The notes below the pieces were generated by a model. That model was not told the DNA's origin. It saw only the letters and a program-made list of their open reading frames with translations, and made no database searches. From the NCBI RefSeq assembly GCF_000308635.1, contig NZ_BAGD01000061.1, positions 124,001-188,000 of the forward strand: DNA of 64,000 nt, written 5' to 3'. The stretch comes from Nocardia otitidiscaviarum NBRC 14405 (lineage in GTDB: Bacteria > Actinomycetota > Actinomycetes > Mycobacteriales > Mycobacteriaceae). Of this stretch, positions 21,326 to 29,660 are shown one piece after another. Position numbers and translations under genes: made by a program. Positions within the stretch are counted from its first letter, which is position 1, and each line of letters starts with the position of its first letter.

Positions 21326-22153
21326 TCAGCCCGCGGGCTTGGCGACGGTGACGGGCTTGCCGTGGTCCGACAGTTCCAGCTCGATGCTGCCCTGATCCTT
21401 GGTGACCTCGGCCTTGATCAGATTCGGTCCGGTGCCGGGCGAGGCGGCGGTGGAGGGCAGGGGAGCGGCGGAGGTGGTGGGCGGTGCGACGTCCTGGATC
21501 CACAGGGTGATCGGGAGTTCGCCGACGCCGTCGCCGACGCGCGGCACGATCGGATCGATGACCGACCCGCTGATGGTGCCGGTGACCTTCACGGTATCGA
21601 CGCCGTTGACCTTCTCCCGTCCCTGGACCTGCGGGTTCTGCACCTGCGCAATGGCATTGGCCAGACCCTTGTCCTTGTCGAGGATGACGCCGGGGTCGTA
21701 CATCTTCTCGGCGGGGCCGACGGGGGCGTACTTCACGCCGTCCTGCGCCGCGTACAGGGTCTTGTCGACGACCAGGAACTTGGTCTCGATGAAGGGCTCG
21801 TTCTCCGCGGTGCGGACCTTGGCCTCACCCATGGCCTGCCCCGAGCCCTCGGGCTGGTTGGTGACATCCGCGTCCACCATCTCCACCGGCAGGTTCGGGA
21901 TGTTGTTCACGTTCAGGGTGAGGTGCACCGACTGCAGGGTCTGGGTGGTGCGGGCGGATTCCTGCACGATCTGCGCGCCGTCGGGCAGTTCGGTCGGCGG
22001 CGGGGTGGCCGCGGTGGTGGCGGGATCATCGGAGCCGCTGGAGCAGCCCGAGACCAGTGCGGCGACGACCGAGGCCGCCAGCACGACCGGGGCGATCCCG
22101 GCCCGTGTGCGCGAGCGGCGCGGTGTCCGCTGGCGCGTCAACAGTTCAATCAT
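21326..22153 (-). CDS. LppX/LprG-family lipoprotein
   Basis: An exported lipoprotein of 275 residues. The N-terminus is basic (RQRTPRRSRTR), followed by a hydrophobic segment and lipobox LVSGC, so the mature protein begins at that Cys and is anchored to the outer face of the membrane. The mature part shows the LppX_LprAFG fold pattern (LQSVHLTLNVNNI, YAAQDGVKYAPVGPA, GREKVNGVDTVKVTG). In mycobacteria LprG carries triacylglycerides or lipoglycans toward the outer envelope. Its usual partner, the P55 MFS pump, is not beside it here. ATG at 22153 has GGGGG six bases upstream. Confidence 0.85.
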   Translation of the reverse strand: MIELLTRQRTPRRSRTRAGIAPVVLAASVVAALVSGCSSGSDDPATTAATPPPTELPDGAQIVQESARTTQTLQSVHLTLNVNNIPNLPVEMVDADVTNQPEGSGQAMGEAKVRTAENEPFIETKFLVVDKTLYAAQDGVKYAPVGPAEKMYDPGVILDKDKGLANAIAQVQNPQVQGREKVNGVDTVKVTGTISGSVIDPIVPRVGDGVGELPITLWIQDVAPPTTSAAPLPSTAASPGTGPNLIKAEVTKDQGSIELELSDHGKPVTVAKPAG

Positions 22154-22445
22154 GTTCAACCCCCGTTGAGAGTTCTCGTACGACCCGGTTGGTGGGCAGT
22201 GGACTGCCCGAGCGGTTTGCGTCCTATGTCCGGGCCTGGCACAGGCCGGGCACGATCATAGGCCGCGCAAGACATTACGCATATCGAGTCGGAAGTGCAG
22301 CGAGAACTATTCCCAGGCAACCATGTTCATAGTTGCTGTTTCACACTTGTGCCGTCGACTGGCAAATATCAGGCAACGCTCAGCGCCGCCGCGGTGGCGG
22401 TGCCGTCTGACAATCGATTCGATCGCGGGAAGTGTTAATCGCGGC

Positions 22446-22618
22446 TCATCGGTCGGCAATTCCGTGAATCAGCTCGGCGAGATCCTTCGGACGCGAGAAC
22501 ATCGGTCGGTGGCCCGTGGGTAGGTCGAGGTAGTCGGCCTCGATATGCGTCAACTCGTCGAAGAGGCTGACCTCCGGTGCATCTCGCAACCGCTGGGCTA
22601 CCGCCGCGGCGGGCGCGG
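22446..22618 (-). pseudogene. Remnant of an alpha/beta hydrolase C-terminus
   Basis: On the minus strand, directly after the stop of the DUF1844 gene, a frame reads through VAQRLRDAPEVSLFDELTHI and then DLPTGHRPMFSRPKDLAELI to a stop at 22446. The HRPMFSRP...LA pattern is the typical end of an alpha/beta hydrolase carrying the final catalytic His. Nucleophile and acid regions are missing and no start site is visible, so this looks like a decayed 3' fragment. Confidence 0.55.
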
Positions 22619-22990
22619 TCAGTACACCGGGCCGGTGTACTTCTCGCCCGGCCCCGCACCCGGAGCGTCGGGATGTTCGGAGGCTTCGCGGAAGGCGCGC
22701 TGCAGTGACTGGAGTCCGTCGCGAATGGGGCCGGCGTGCGGGCCCAGGTATTCGACCGAGGCGGTCACCAGGCCCGCGAGGGCGGTGATGACGCGGCGCG
22801 CCTCGTCCAGATCGAGGTGCGGGCTGGCGGCGGGATCGGCCTCGCCGAGTCCCAGCTTCTCCGCGGCGGAGCTCATCAGCATGACCGCGGCCCGGCTGAT
22901 GACCTCGACGGCCGGGATCTCGGCCAGCTCGCGTACGCTCAACTCGCCGTCGATGAGGTCCGATTCCGGATTAGCAGTCGCCTCGCTCAT
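22619..22990 (-). CDS. DUF1844 protein
   Basis: A small acidic helical protein of 123 residues. The conserved core RELAEIPAVEVISRAAVMLMSSAAEKLGL followed by DLDEARRVITALAGLV is characteristic of DUF1844, which in actinobacteria is often found divergent from infC, as here. The C-terminus ends with a GPGEKYTGPVY tail. There is no signal peptide. The function is unknown; the constant link with infC suggests a housekeeping role. ATG at 22990 is the likely start; it has no strong ribosome site. Confidence 0.8.
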   Translation of the reverse strand: MSEATANPESDLIDGELSVRELAEIPAVEVISRAAVMLMSSAAEKLGLGEADPAASPHLDLDEARRVITALAGLVTASVEYLGPHAGPIRDGLQSLQRAFREASEHPDAPGAGPGEKYTGPVY

Positions 22991-23064
22991 GGCTATGAGC
23001 ATGGCACCGAGCGGCTTGTCAATGGTCTCGGGGGGACCGATTCGGCGGATCGTGCCGCAGCTGT

Positions 23065-23070
23065 TAGACT
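23065..23070 (+). promoter_or_regulatory. Candidate -10 hexamer of the infC operon
   Basis: TAGACT in the DUF1844-infC gap. A start near 23077 would give a leader of roughly 290 bases containing the attenuator hairpin at 23266-23300. Confidence 0.45.
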
Positions 23071-23265
23071 GACCTGCGACGACCGTCCCGGATCGGTTCC
23101 TGCGATCGACCCGGGGCTTCAAGTGGAGCCCGACTCCCACCGTCAGCCGGTCACTGCCAGGCTCGACGGTCCGGTCGCCCATCTTTTTCTGATGGGTTCC
23201 TCGTGTGGGATTTTTCCTGCACAGGTGCGATGCGAGCTGTTTGCGTCGCAGGCCGGTCGACTCGG

Positions 23266-23300
23266 GCCCCGTGTTGGAGAAATACCGACACGGGGCTTTC
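23266..23300 (+). terminator. Attenuator hairpin in the infC leader
   Basis: A 12-bp stem (GCCCCGTGTTGG at 23266-23277 with 23285-23296, one G-U pair), loop AGAAATA, then TTTC. It lies 71 bases before the infC start, so full-length transcription probably depends on readthrough. IF3/L20 operons in other bacteria are controlled in comparable leaders. Confidence 0.65.
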
Positions 23301-23370
23301 GTGTTGAAATTGGGGTTGCAGTTTAAGCGTTTGCGGTCGTTGGACGACACCGCTTGACCTAGGAGGCCCC

Positions 23371-23994
<624 letters not shown>

Positions 23995-24063
23995 CGAACG
24001 ATTCAGGTAGCACCGGTGGGACACGTCTGTGTTCCGCCGGTATGAGACAGATACGAGGATTCC

Positions 24064-24258
24064 ATGCCGAAGATGAAGAGCCACAGCGGCGCGTCGAAGC
24101 GTTTCAAGCTGTCGGGCAAGGGCAAGCTGCTGCGTCAGCAGGCGAACCGCCGCCACCTGCTCGAGCACAAGCCCACCCGTCGGACTCGTCGTCTGGACGG
24201 CGTGGAGGTCGTCGCCAAGGCGGACGTCGCTCGCGTCAAGAAGCTGCTCGGCCTCTGA
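24064..24258 (+). CDS. rpmI: 50S ribosomal protein L35
   Basis: A 64-residue basic protein of the large subunit with the conserved N-terminus [20 protein letters not shown] and the [14 protein letters not shown] core. It lies between infC and rplT as in nearly all bacteria and is presumably expressed from the same leader-controlled message. The length matches the family. Confidence 0.97.
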   Translation: MPKMKSHSGASKRFKLSGKGKLLRQQANRRHLLEHKPTRRTRRLDGVEVVAKADVARVKKLLGL

Positions 24259-24359
24259 TCTCCGGCTGAGGCAGCCATCCGCGATCCGTTTACGGACGCT
24301 TTCAACCGACCAACTCCGGGCGCGACCGCAGCGCCCACGATTCGAACAAGGACTGACAA

Positions 24360-24740
24360 GTGGCACGCGTCAAAAGGGCCGTCAACGCTCAGAAGAAGCG
24401 CCGTTCCATCCTCGAGGCCAGCAAGGGCTACCGCGGCCAGCGCTCGCGGCTGTACCGCAAGGCCAAGGAACAGCAGCTGCACTCGCTCACCTACGCCTAC
24501 CGCGACCGCCGCGCGCGCAAGGGTGACTTCCGCAAGCTGTGGATCGCTCGTATCAACGCCGCCGCGCGTCTGAACGACATCACCTACAACCGCTTCATCC
24601 AGGGCCTGAAGGCCGCCGGTGTCGAGGTGGACCGCAAGAACCTCGCCGAGATCGCCGTCTCCGATGCCGAGGCGTTCGCCGGTCTGGTGGCCGTGGCCAA
24701 GGCCGCGCTGCCGGAGGATGTCAACGCCCCCGCCGCCTGA
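24360..24740 (+). CDS. rplT: 50S ribosomal protein L20
   Basis: A 126-residue rRNA-binding protein needed early in 50S assembly. The N-terminal extension [15 protein letters not shown], the [16 protein letters not shown] helix and the C-terminal globular part with [15 protein letters not shown] are all standard. GTG start at 24360. L20 is the translational autoregulator of this operon in some bacteria; no L20-type leader structure could be proven here. A strong terminator follows 28 bases after the stop. Confidence 0.97.
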   Translation: MARVKRAVNAQKKRRSILEASKGYRGQRSRLYRKAKEQQLHSLTYAYRDRRARKGDFRKLWIARINAAARLNDITYNRFIQGLKAAGVEVDRKNLAEIAVSDAEAFAGLVAVAKAALPEDVNAPAA

Positions 24741-24768
24741 TTCGCGGCTGCGTGACAACCGAATTCTC

Positions 24769-24822
24769 GCGACGACCCGTGGACGCGCTCTTCGAGCGCA
24801 TTCCGCGGGTCGTCGCTTTGTC
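24769..24822 (+). terminator. Terminator of the infC-rpmI-rplT operon
   Basis: GCGACGACCCG (24769-24779) pairs with 24806-24816, with an inner hairpin GCGCT-CTTCG-AGCGC, followed by TTTGTC. It is the best intrinsic terminator in the window. Confidence 0.85.
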
Positions 24823-24854
24823 ACTGTCGACGGGTGAGAAAGGACGGGGCAGCC

Positions 24855-25658
24855 GTGACCGCTGAAGCGATCGACTGGCGCAACTCGCGGGTCGTCGCCG
24901 CCGTGAAACTGCACCGCGCCCACACCCGCCGCAAGACCGGGCTCTTCCTCGCCGAGGGGGCCAACTCGGTGGCGGCGGCGCTGGATACCGGGCGCGTCGA
25001 GGAACTCTTCTACTCCGCCAAGGCCGCCGGGCGCGAACACGAACTGGTCGCAGGTGCGGCCGCGACGGGTGTGCGCACCACGCTGGTGAGCGACCGCGCG
25101 GCGGAAACGTTGGGGGAGACGGTGACCCCGCCCGGCCTGGTCGCGGTCTGCCGCCAGGTCGACGTGCCGTTGAGCACCGTATTGGACGCGTCGCCGCGCA
25201 TGCTGGCGGTGCCGGTGGCGATGGCCGACCCCGGCAATGCGGGCACCCTCATCCGGGTCGCCGACGCGGTCGGCGCGAATGGTGTGGTCCTGGCCGGTGA
25301 TTCGGTGGACCCGCACAACGGCAAATGCGTCCGCGCCTGCGCCGGAAGCCTTTTCCACGTCCCCGTCGCCCGTGAACGCGATATCGATGCCACCCTCGAC
25401 GCGCTGGAGGCGGCCGGTATCGCCGTCCTGGCCACCACCGCCCGCGGCGAGGTGGACCTCGACGACGCCGACGACATCCTGCGCGGCCCCGTCGCCTGGC
25501 TGTTCGGCAACGAGGCGCACGGCCTGGACCGCGCCGTCGCCGCCCGCGCCACCCACCGGGTGCGCATTCCCATCCACGGCCGTGCCGAAAGCCTCAATCT
25601 GGCCGCCGCCGCGGCCATCTGCCTCTACGCGAGCGCCCGGGTCCAGCACAGCGGGTGA
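24855..25658 (+). CDS. tsnR: SpoU/TrmH-family 23S rRNA 2'-O-methyltransferase (TsnR-like)
   Basis: A SPOUT-class RNA methyltransferase of 267 residues. The N-terminal substrate-binding domain (about 1-95; RTHRRKTGLFLAEGANSVAAA-like pattern) is followed by the knotted catalytic domain with DPGNAGTLIRVADAVGANGV, GNEAHGL and IHGRAESLNLAAAAAI, the three SPOUT motifs that bind S-adenosylmethionine. It methylates a ribose in 23S rRNA; the exact site is unknown. The same gene follows rplT in M. tuberculosis. GTG at 24855 has AAAGGA upstream. Resistance to thiostrepton-like drugs should not be assumed from the name. Confidence 0.9.
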   Translation: MTAEAIDWRNSRVVAAVKLHRAHTRRKTGLFLAEGANSVAAALDTGRVEELFYSAKAAGREHELVAGAAATGVRTTLVSDRAAETLGETVTPPGLVAVCRQVDVPLSTVLDASPRMLAVPVAMADPGNAGTLIRVADAVGANGVVLAGDSVDPHNGKCVRACAGSLFHVPVARERDIDATLDALEAAGIAVLATTARGEVDLDDADDILRGPVAWLFGNEAHGLDRAVAARATHRVRIPIHGRAESLNLAAAAAICLYASARVQHSG

Positions 25659-25803
25659 ACATCCGGCACGGGTGCCATGGGTTCGGCACATGCAGCGCCG
25701 CCGGTCCAGGGCTCGGTGCCCGCCGCGGTGGCGGATGTGTATGGGGCCGACCAGGATCGGCCGCCAAGGGCGCTGTCCGCGCACCGGAATCCCGCGATGC
25801 CGA

Positions 25804-26373
25804 TCAGTCGTCGTGTTCGGCGAGGTCGGTGACGATCTCGGCGGCCCACTCGGTGCCGAAGCCGTCCCCGGTGATGGCTCCCATGGCGGCCATGTCGATG
25901 AGAAGCATGCCGGTGGCCATGAAGCGGCGGGTCTCGGCCACCGACGCGCCGGTGAGGTCGCGGACCAGGTAGTACATCCGGCCGTAGCGGTCGCGGGTCG
26001 CGGTGCCGATCTCCGGATCGGAGCTGGCGGCGAAGCCGTGCAGCAGCACCAGGCCGAGTTCGCGTTCGGCGAGAAAGGTGTGGAACGCCTCGCCCATGGT
26101 GGCCAGGCGTTCGGCGGGTGCGGCGTCGGGTACGGCTGCTGCGGCGGCGGTGCGGAAGATCTCCTCGATGCGGTCGCACACGCGCTGCAGCGCCGCCAGG
26201 AACAGCTGTCGCTTACCGCCGAACAGGCGGATCACATACGGCTGTGAGACGCCCGCGCGGCGCGCGATCTCATCGGTTCTGGTCGCGGCGTAACCGGATT
26301 CGGCGAAGGCTCCGATCGCCGCGGTGAGCACCTGTTCGCCGCGTTCGCTCGCCGTCATCCGGGTCCTGGTCAT
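25804..26373 (-). CDS. TetR-family regulator of the adjacent MFS pump
   Basis: A repressor of 189 residues. The HTH (about 10-55) has RTDEIARRAGVSQPYVIRLFGGKRQLF, and the helical C-terminal domain would form the ligand pocket and dimer interface. It is divergent from the MFS gene, and two copies of a GTTATCAGYGGATRM-type site overlap the MFS promoter, so it most likely represses the pump until a substrate binds. ATG at 26373 has GGAGGAG nine bases upstream; an ATG at 26382 would sit directly on that ribosome site. Confidence 0.88.
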   Translation of the reverse strand: MTRTRMTASERGEQVLTAAIGAFAESGYAATRTDEIARRAGVSQPYVIRLFGGKRQLFLAALQRVCDRIEEIFRTAAAAAVPDAAPAERLATMGEAFHTFLAERELGLVLLHGFAASSDPEIGTATRDRYGRMYYLVRDLTGASVAETRRFMATGMLLIDMAAMGAITGDGFGTEWAAEIVTDLAEHDD

Positions 26374-26402
26374 ATCCGCCATCTCCTCCGTCTCGGTATG
26401 CC

Positions 26403-26431
26403 TTGACATGTTATCAGCGGATGCATACTCT
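26403..26431 (+). promoter_or_regulatory. Sigma-70-type promoter of the MFS gene
   Basis: TTGACA (26403-26408), 17-base spacer, TACTCT (26426-26431). Transcription should begin near 26438, 39 bases before the ATG. Confidence 0.75.
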
Positions 26432-26458
26432 TTCGGCAGTAAGTTATCAGTGGATAAC
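26410..26458. promoter_or_regulatory. Tandem TetR operators on the MFS promoter
   Basis: GTTATCAGTGGATAAC at 26443-26458 is a perfect palindrome (6-bp arms, 4-bp spacer). A related copy, GTTATCAGCGGATGCA, lies at 26410-26425 between the -35 and -10. The centres are 33 bp apart, about three helical turns on one DNA face. Confidence 0.7.
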
Positions 26459-26476
26459 AACTTAAGGATCTCGGGT

Positions 26477-27928
26477 ATGTCCTCCACCCTCACCACCGCC
26501 CCGGCCGTCGCGCCCCCGGCGTCACCCCGCCCGCTCGCCGCGGTCCTGGCCGCGGTCGGAATTCCCATGTTCATGGTCACGCTCGACAACCTCGTGGTGA
26601 CCAATGCGCTGCCGGTCATCCGCGCCGAACTCGGCGCATCCCTGACCGACCTGCAGTGGTTCGTGAACGCCTACACGCTGTCGTTCGCGACGCTGCTGCT
26701 CACCGCCTCGGCCCTCGGCGACCGGCTGGGCCGCCGCCGCGTCTTCCTGGCCGGTATCACGCTGTTCACCCTCGCCTCGGCGGCCTGTGCGCTGGCCACC
26801 GAACCGTGGATGCTGATCCTGTCTCGGGCGATCCAGGGCTTCGGGGCGGCGGCGGTGATGCCGCTGTCGCTGACCCTGCTGTCGGCGGCGGTCCCGGAAC
26901 GGATGCGCAGCGCCGCCATCGGCATCTGGGGCGGCATCTCCGGCCTCGGTGTCGCACTCGGCCCGGTGGTGGGCGGCGCCGTGGTGGACGGACTGAGCTG
27001 GCAGTGGATCTTCTGGATCAATGTGCCCGTCGGACTGCTGGCGCTGCCGCTGGCGGCCTGGGCGCTGCGCGAATCCTTCGGCGGCGCACGGCGTTCGGAT
27101 GTACTGGGACTGGTGCTCTCGGCCGGTGGTGTGCTCGCCGTGGTGTGGGGCGTGATCCACGGAGCCGACGACGGCTGGACCTCGGCCGGGGTGCTCACCG
27201 GACTGGTCGGCGGTGCGGTGCTGCTGCTGTCGTTCGTGCTGTGGGAGCGGCGGACGCCCGAGCCCATGCTGCCGTTGCGGCTGTTCCGCTCGCGCGGGTT
27301 CAGTGCGGTGAACGCGACCCTGTTCGCCTTCTCCGTCGGCGTCTTCGGCTCGATCTTCCTGCTGGCGCAGTTCTTCCAGGTGGTGCAGGGACTCTCGCCG
27401 CTGGAATCCGGTATCCGCACGCTGCCGTGGACGCTGGCTCCGATGGTGGTGGCGCCGCTGGCCGGACTCGTCGTCGACCGGGTGGGGGCGCGGGTGCTCA
27501 TCGCGGTGGGCCAGCTGTGCCTGGCGGTGGCGCTGGCCTGGATGGCGCTGGTCACCACCGGGGACGTCGCCTACGCCGCCCTGGTGCCGCCGTTCCTGCT
27601 GGGCGGTATCGGTATGGGCCTGACCTTCGCGCCCGCCTCGGCGGTGGTGATGGCCAGCGCCGACCCCGCCGATCAGGGCATGGCCTCCGGCACCAACAAC
27701 ACCATTCGCGAGGTCGGCGTGGCCATGGGCGTGGCGGTGCTGGCGTCGGTCTTCTCCTCCTACGGCTCGTATCTGAGTCCGGACGCCTACACCGACGGGC
27801 TGGTGCCCGCCGTGTGGGTCGGCGCGGCGATCGTCGCGGTCGGCGGGCTCATCGCCCTGCTGCTGCCCGGCCGCCCCCGCCCCGCGCTCCTCGAAGAACG
27901 CACCCCCGCCGCGGAATTCGCGGCCTGA
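26477..27928 (+). CDS. MFS drug efflux pump, DHA2 (14-TMS) family
   Basis: A proton-driven exporter of 483 residues. Motif D1 (TLDNLVVTNALPVI) is in helix 1, motif A is GDRLGRRR after helix 2, and motif C (LGVALGPVVGGAVV) is in helix 5; 14 hydrophobic segments can be counted, as in EmrB/QacA. The substrate is unknown; lipophilic drugs or cations are typical. ATG at 26477 follows AAGGAT. Two operator copies lie over its promoter and the divergent TetR gene encodes the likely repressor. A DoxX-like gene follows 36 bases downstream and may share the transcript. Confidence 0.92.
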   Translation: MSSTLTTAPAVAPPASPRPLAAVLAAVGIPMFMVTLDNLVVTNALPVIRAELGASLTDLQWFVNAYTLSFATLLLTASALGDRLGRRRVFLAGITLFTLASAACALATEPWMLILSRAIQGFGAAAVMPLSLTLLSAAVPERMRSAAIGIWGGISGLGVALGPVVGGAVVDGLSWQWIFWINVPVGLLALPLAAWALRESFGGARRSDVLGLVLSAGGVLAVVWGVIHGADDGWTSAGVLTGLVGGAVLLLSFVLWERRTPEPMLPLRLFRSRGFSAVNATLFAFSVGVFGSIFLLAQFFQVVQGLSPLESGIRTLPWTLAPMVVAPLAGLVVDRVGARVLIAVGQLCLAVALAWMALVTTGDVAYAALVPPFLLGGIGMGLTFAPASAVVMASADPADQGMASGTNNTIREVGVAMGVAVLASVFSSYGSYLSPDAYTDGLVPAVWVGAAIVAVGGLIALLLPGRPRPALLEERTPAAEFAA

Positions 27929-27964
27929 TCCCGCCCTGCCCACCGATTCGATTGCGAGCGTCTC

Positions 27965-28483
27965 ATGTTCGGAACCCTCATGCTCATGGTCGTCCCGACC
28001 CTGGTCTTCCGCCTGCTGGGCGCACTCGGCGTCCGCCGCTTCAGCACCTGGCGGGTGTCCTTCGCCCACGGCCTGGCCGTACTGCTGATGTTCACCGGCG
28101 CGGCGCATTTCGCGCCCGACAGCATCGATGTGATGCCGAGCCACGACGACCTGACCACCATGGTCCCGTCGGCCCTGCCGTTCCCCGGTGCCCTGGTCTA
28201 CGTGACCGGGGTCCTGGAACTGCTCGGCGCGCTGGGGCTGATCGTCACCCGTACCCGCCGCGTCGCGGGCATCGGCCTGGCCGTGCTGTTCGTGCTCATG
28301 ACCCCCGCGAACATCTACGTGGCGGTGAACGACATTCCGCTCAACGGTGATCCGGCCACACCGCTGTGGTTCCGCCTGCCCGAGCAGATCGTCTACATCG
28401 CGGTCGCACTCTGGGCGGCCGGGGTGGCGGTCCCGCTCATTCGGGCGCGGCGTGCGCCCGCCGCGCCCGCTCTATCTCGTTGA
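27965..28483 (+). CDS. DoxX-like integral membrane protein
   Basis: A small membrane protein of 172 residues with four to five helices. Landmarks are FAHGLAVLLMFTGAAHFAPD, the GALVYVTGVLELLGALGL segment and PANIYVAVNDIPLNG, all typical of the DoxX family linked with thiol/redox and quinone stress. It lies downstream of the MFS gene, and its last 47 bases overlap the 3' end of the opposing HxlR gene. It may be cotranscribed with the pump; it could equally serve with the redox-type nitroreductase locus beyond. Confidence 0.78.
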   Translation: MFGTLMLMVVPTLVFRLLGALGVRRFSTWRVSFAHGLAVLLMFTGAAHFAPDSIDVMPSHDDLTTMVPSALPFPGALVYVTGVLELLGALGLIVTRTRRVAGIGLAVLFVLMTPANIYVAVNDIPLNGDPATPLWFRLPEQIVYIAVALWAAGVAVPLIRARRAPAAPALSR

Positions 28484-28823
28484 TATTCCGCTCGGCCCAG
28501 TCTCGCAGTGCCGCGATCGGTTCCGCGAGGCTGCGGCCGAGTGCGGTGAGTTCGTACTCGACGCGCGGGGGAATGGTGGGATGCACGGTGCGGGTGACGA
28601 ACCCGTCGGTTTCGAGCATGCGCAGCGTCTGGGTGAGCATCTTCTGCGAGACCCCGCCGATGCGGCGGCTGAGGTCGGTGTAGCGCATGGTGCCGCGCTC
28701 CATGAGCGCGTCCACGATGAGCACGGTCCATTTGCCCGCGATGTGGTCGAGGACCTGTCGGGTCGGGCACTTCTCGGAATAGCAGTCGGCGATCAGTCCC
28801 GACGAGTCCACCAGGGTTGTCAC
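28437..28823 (-). CDS. HxlR-family transcriptional regulator
   Basis: A winged-helix regulator of 128 residues. Conserved landmarks are CPTRQVLDHIAGKWTVLIVDAL, MRYTDLSRRIGGVSQKMLTQTLRMLETDG and VEYELTALG. Two cysteines precede the HTH (ADCYSEKCP), where redox-sensing relatives such as YodB and HypR keep their reactive Cys. The GTG at 28823 lacks a clear ribosome site. It is divergent from a nitroreductase across a region with palindromes, so it probably controls that gene in response to electrophiles, quinones or disulfide stress. Its 3' end overlaps the DoxX-like gene. Confidence 0.88.
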   Translation of the reverse strand: MTTLVDSSGLIADCYSEKCPTRQVLDHIAGKWTVLIVDALMERGTMRYTDLSRRIGGVSQKMLTQTLRMLETDGFVTRTVHPTIPPRVEYELTALGRSLAEPIAALRDWAERNINEIERARRAHAAPE

Positions 28824-28828
28824 CTGTA

Positions 28829-28879
28829 GGAGAGTAGCGCACCAATTAGTGCCTTCTTCCCGGAAGGCGGTAACTCTCC
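28829..28879. promoter_or_regulatory. Putative HxlR operator region
   Basis: The gap between hxlR and the nitroreductase gene has GGAGAGT (28829-28835) inverted as ACTCTCC (28873-28879), and between them a 14-bp palindrome GCACCAATTAGTGC (28839-28852) with one mismatched pair. The layout suits binding of dimers over both promoters. Confidence 0.5.
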
Positions 28880-28892
28880 AATAGTGAGAGAC

Positions 28893-29552
28893 ATGACCAA
28901 CATCATGTCCGTCGCCACGGCCATCCGTACCCGCCGCACCATTCGCCACTACCGCCCGGACCCGGTGTCCGCCGCCGCTCTCGACACCCTGGCCGAACTG
29001 GCCATGGAGGCCCCCTCCAGCTGGAACCTCCAGGACCGCTCGCTGGTCGTCGTCACCGATCCGGAGGTCCGGGCGGATCTGGTCCGGGCCACCGACGGGC
29101 AGCCGCAGCCGCAGGAGGCCCCCGTCATGCTGGTCTTCGTCGCCGAACCGCAGGTGTGGCGCGCCGACCGCACCGACGTCTTCGACCTCGCCCGCCGCAA
29201 TGGCGCGTGGACCGAGGAGTTCATCTCCGGATTCGACACGGCGGCAAGCCGATTCCAGCAGTCGCTGGCCGAGCGCGACCTGCTGCGCGAATACGCGGTC
29301 AAGGACGCCGTGATCGCCGCCACCTACACCATGCTCGCCGCCACCGAACTCGGCCTGGCCACCTCGCCCATGAACGGCTGGGACGAGGATGCGGTCAAGA
29401 AGGCTATCGGCATCGAGGATCGCGACGACCTCGCCATCGCCCTGCTCATGTCGGTGGGCTATCCCGCGGAGCGGCGTGCCCATCCCGGCCGCCGTCCGGT
29501 CACGGCGACGGTGTTCCGAGATCGCTATCCGGCGCGCACCGGCGGCCGATAG
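28893..29552 (+). CDS. Nitroreductase-family FMN oxidoreductase
   Basis: An FMN-dependent reductase of 219 residues. The opening SVATAIRTRRTIRHYRPDPV carries the RxxR(x)(Y/F) FMN-phosphate motif, PSSWNLQ is the usual PSxxNxQ loop, and the C-terminal part (AATYTMLAATELGLATSPMNGWDE and LLMSVGYP) forms the second half of the flavin site. Members reduce quinones, nitro compounds or azo bonds with NAD(P)H. ATG at 28893 follows GAGAG; a GTG at 28884 is the alternative. Regulation by the divergent HxlR protein is likely. Confidence 0.9.
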   Translation: MTNIMSVATAIRTRRTIRHYRPDPVSAAALDTLAELAMEAPSSWNLQDRSLVVVTDPEVRADLVRATDGQPQPQEAPVMLVFVAEPQVWRADRTDVFDLARRNGAWTEEFISGFDTAASRFQQSLAERDLLREYAVKDAVIAATYTMLAATELGLATSPMNGWDEDAVKKAIGIEDRDDLAIALLMSVGYPAERRAHPGRRPVTATVFRDRYPARTGGR

Positions 29553-29660
29553 GGCCGGATCCGCGGCACGGCACGACGTTTCGGACGCTACAGCGGGGTA
29601 GTCACCAGAGCGGTGCAATGGTGCGCCGATGCGATGTCAACGCGACTAAGGACGAAAACC

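Noticed and set aside
24855..25658. Thiostrepton resistance function for the SpoU methyltransferase
   Set aside because: The position after rplT is a housekeeping one in actinobacteria, and no antibiotic cluster is present; resistance cannot be read from the sequence.
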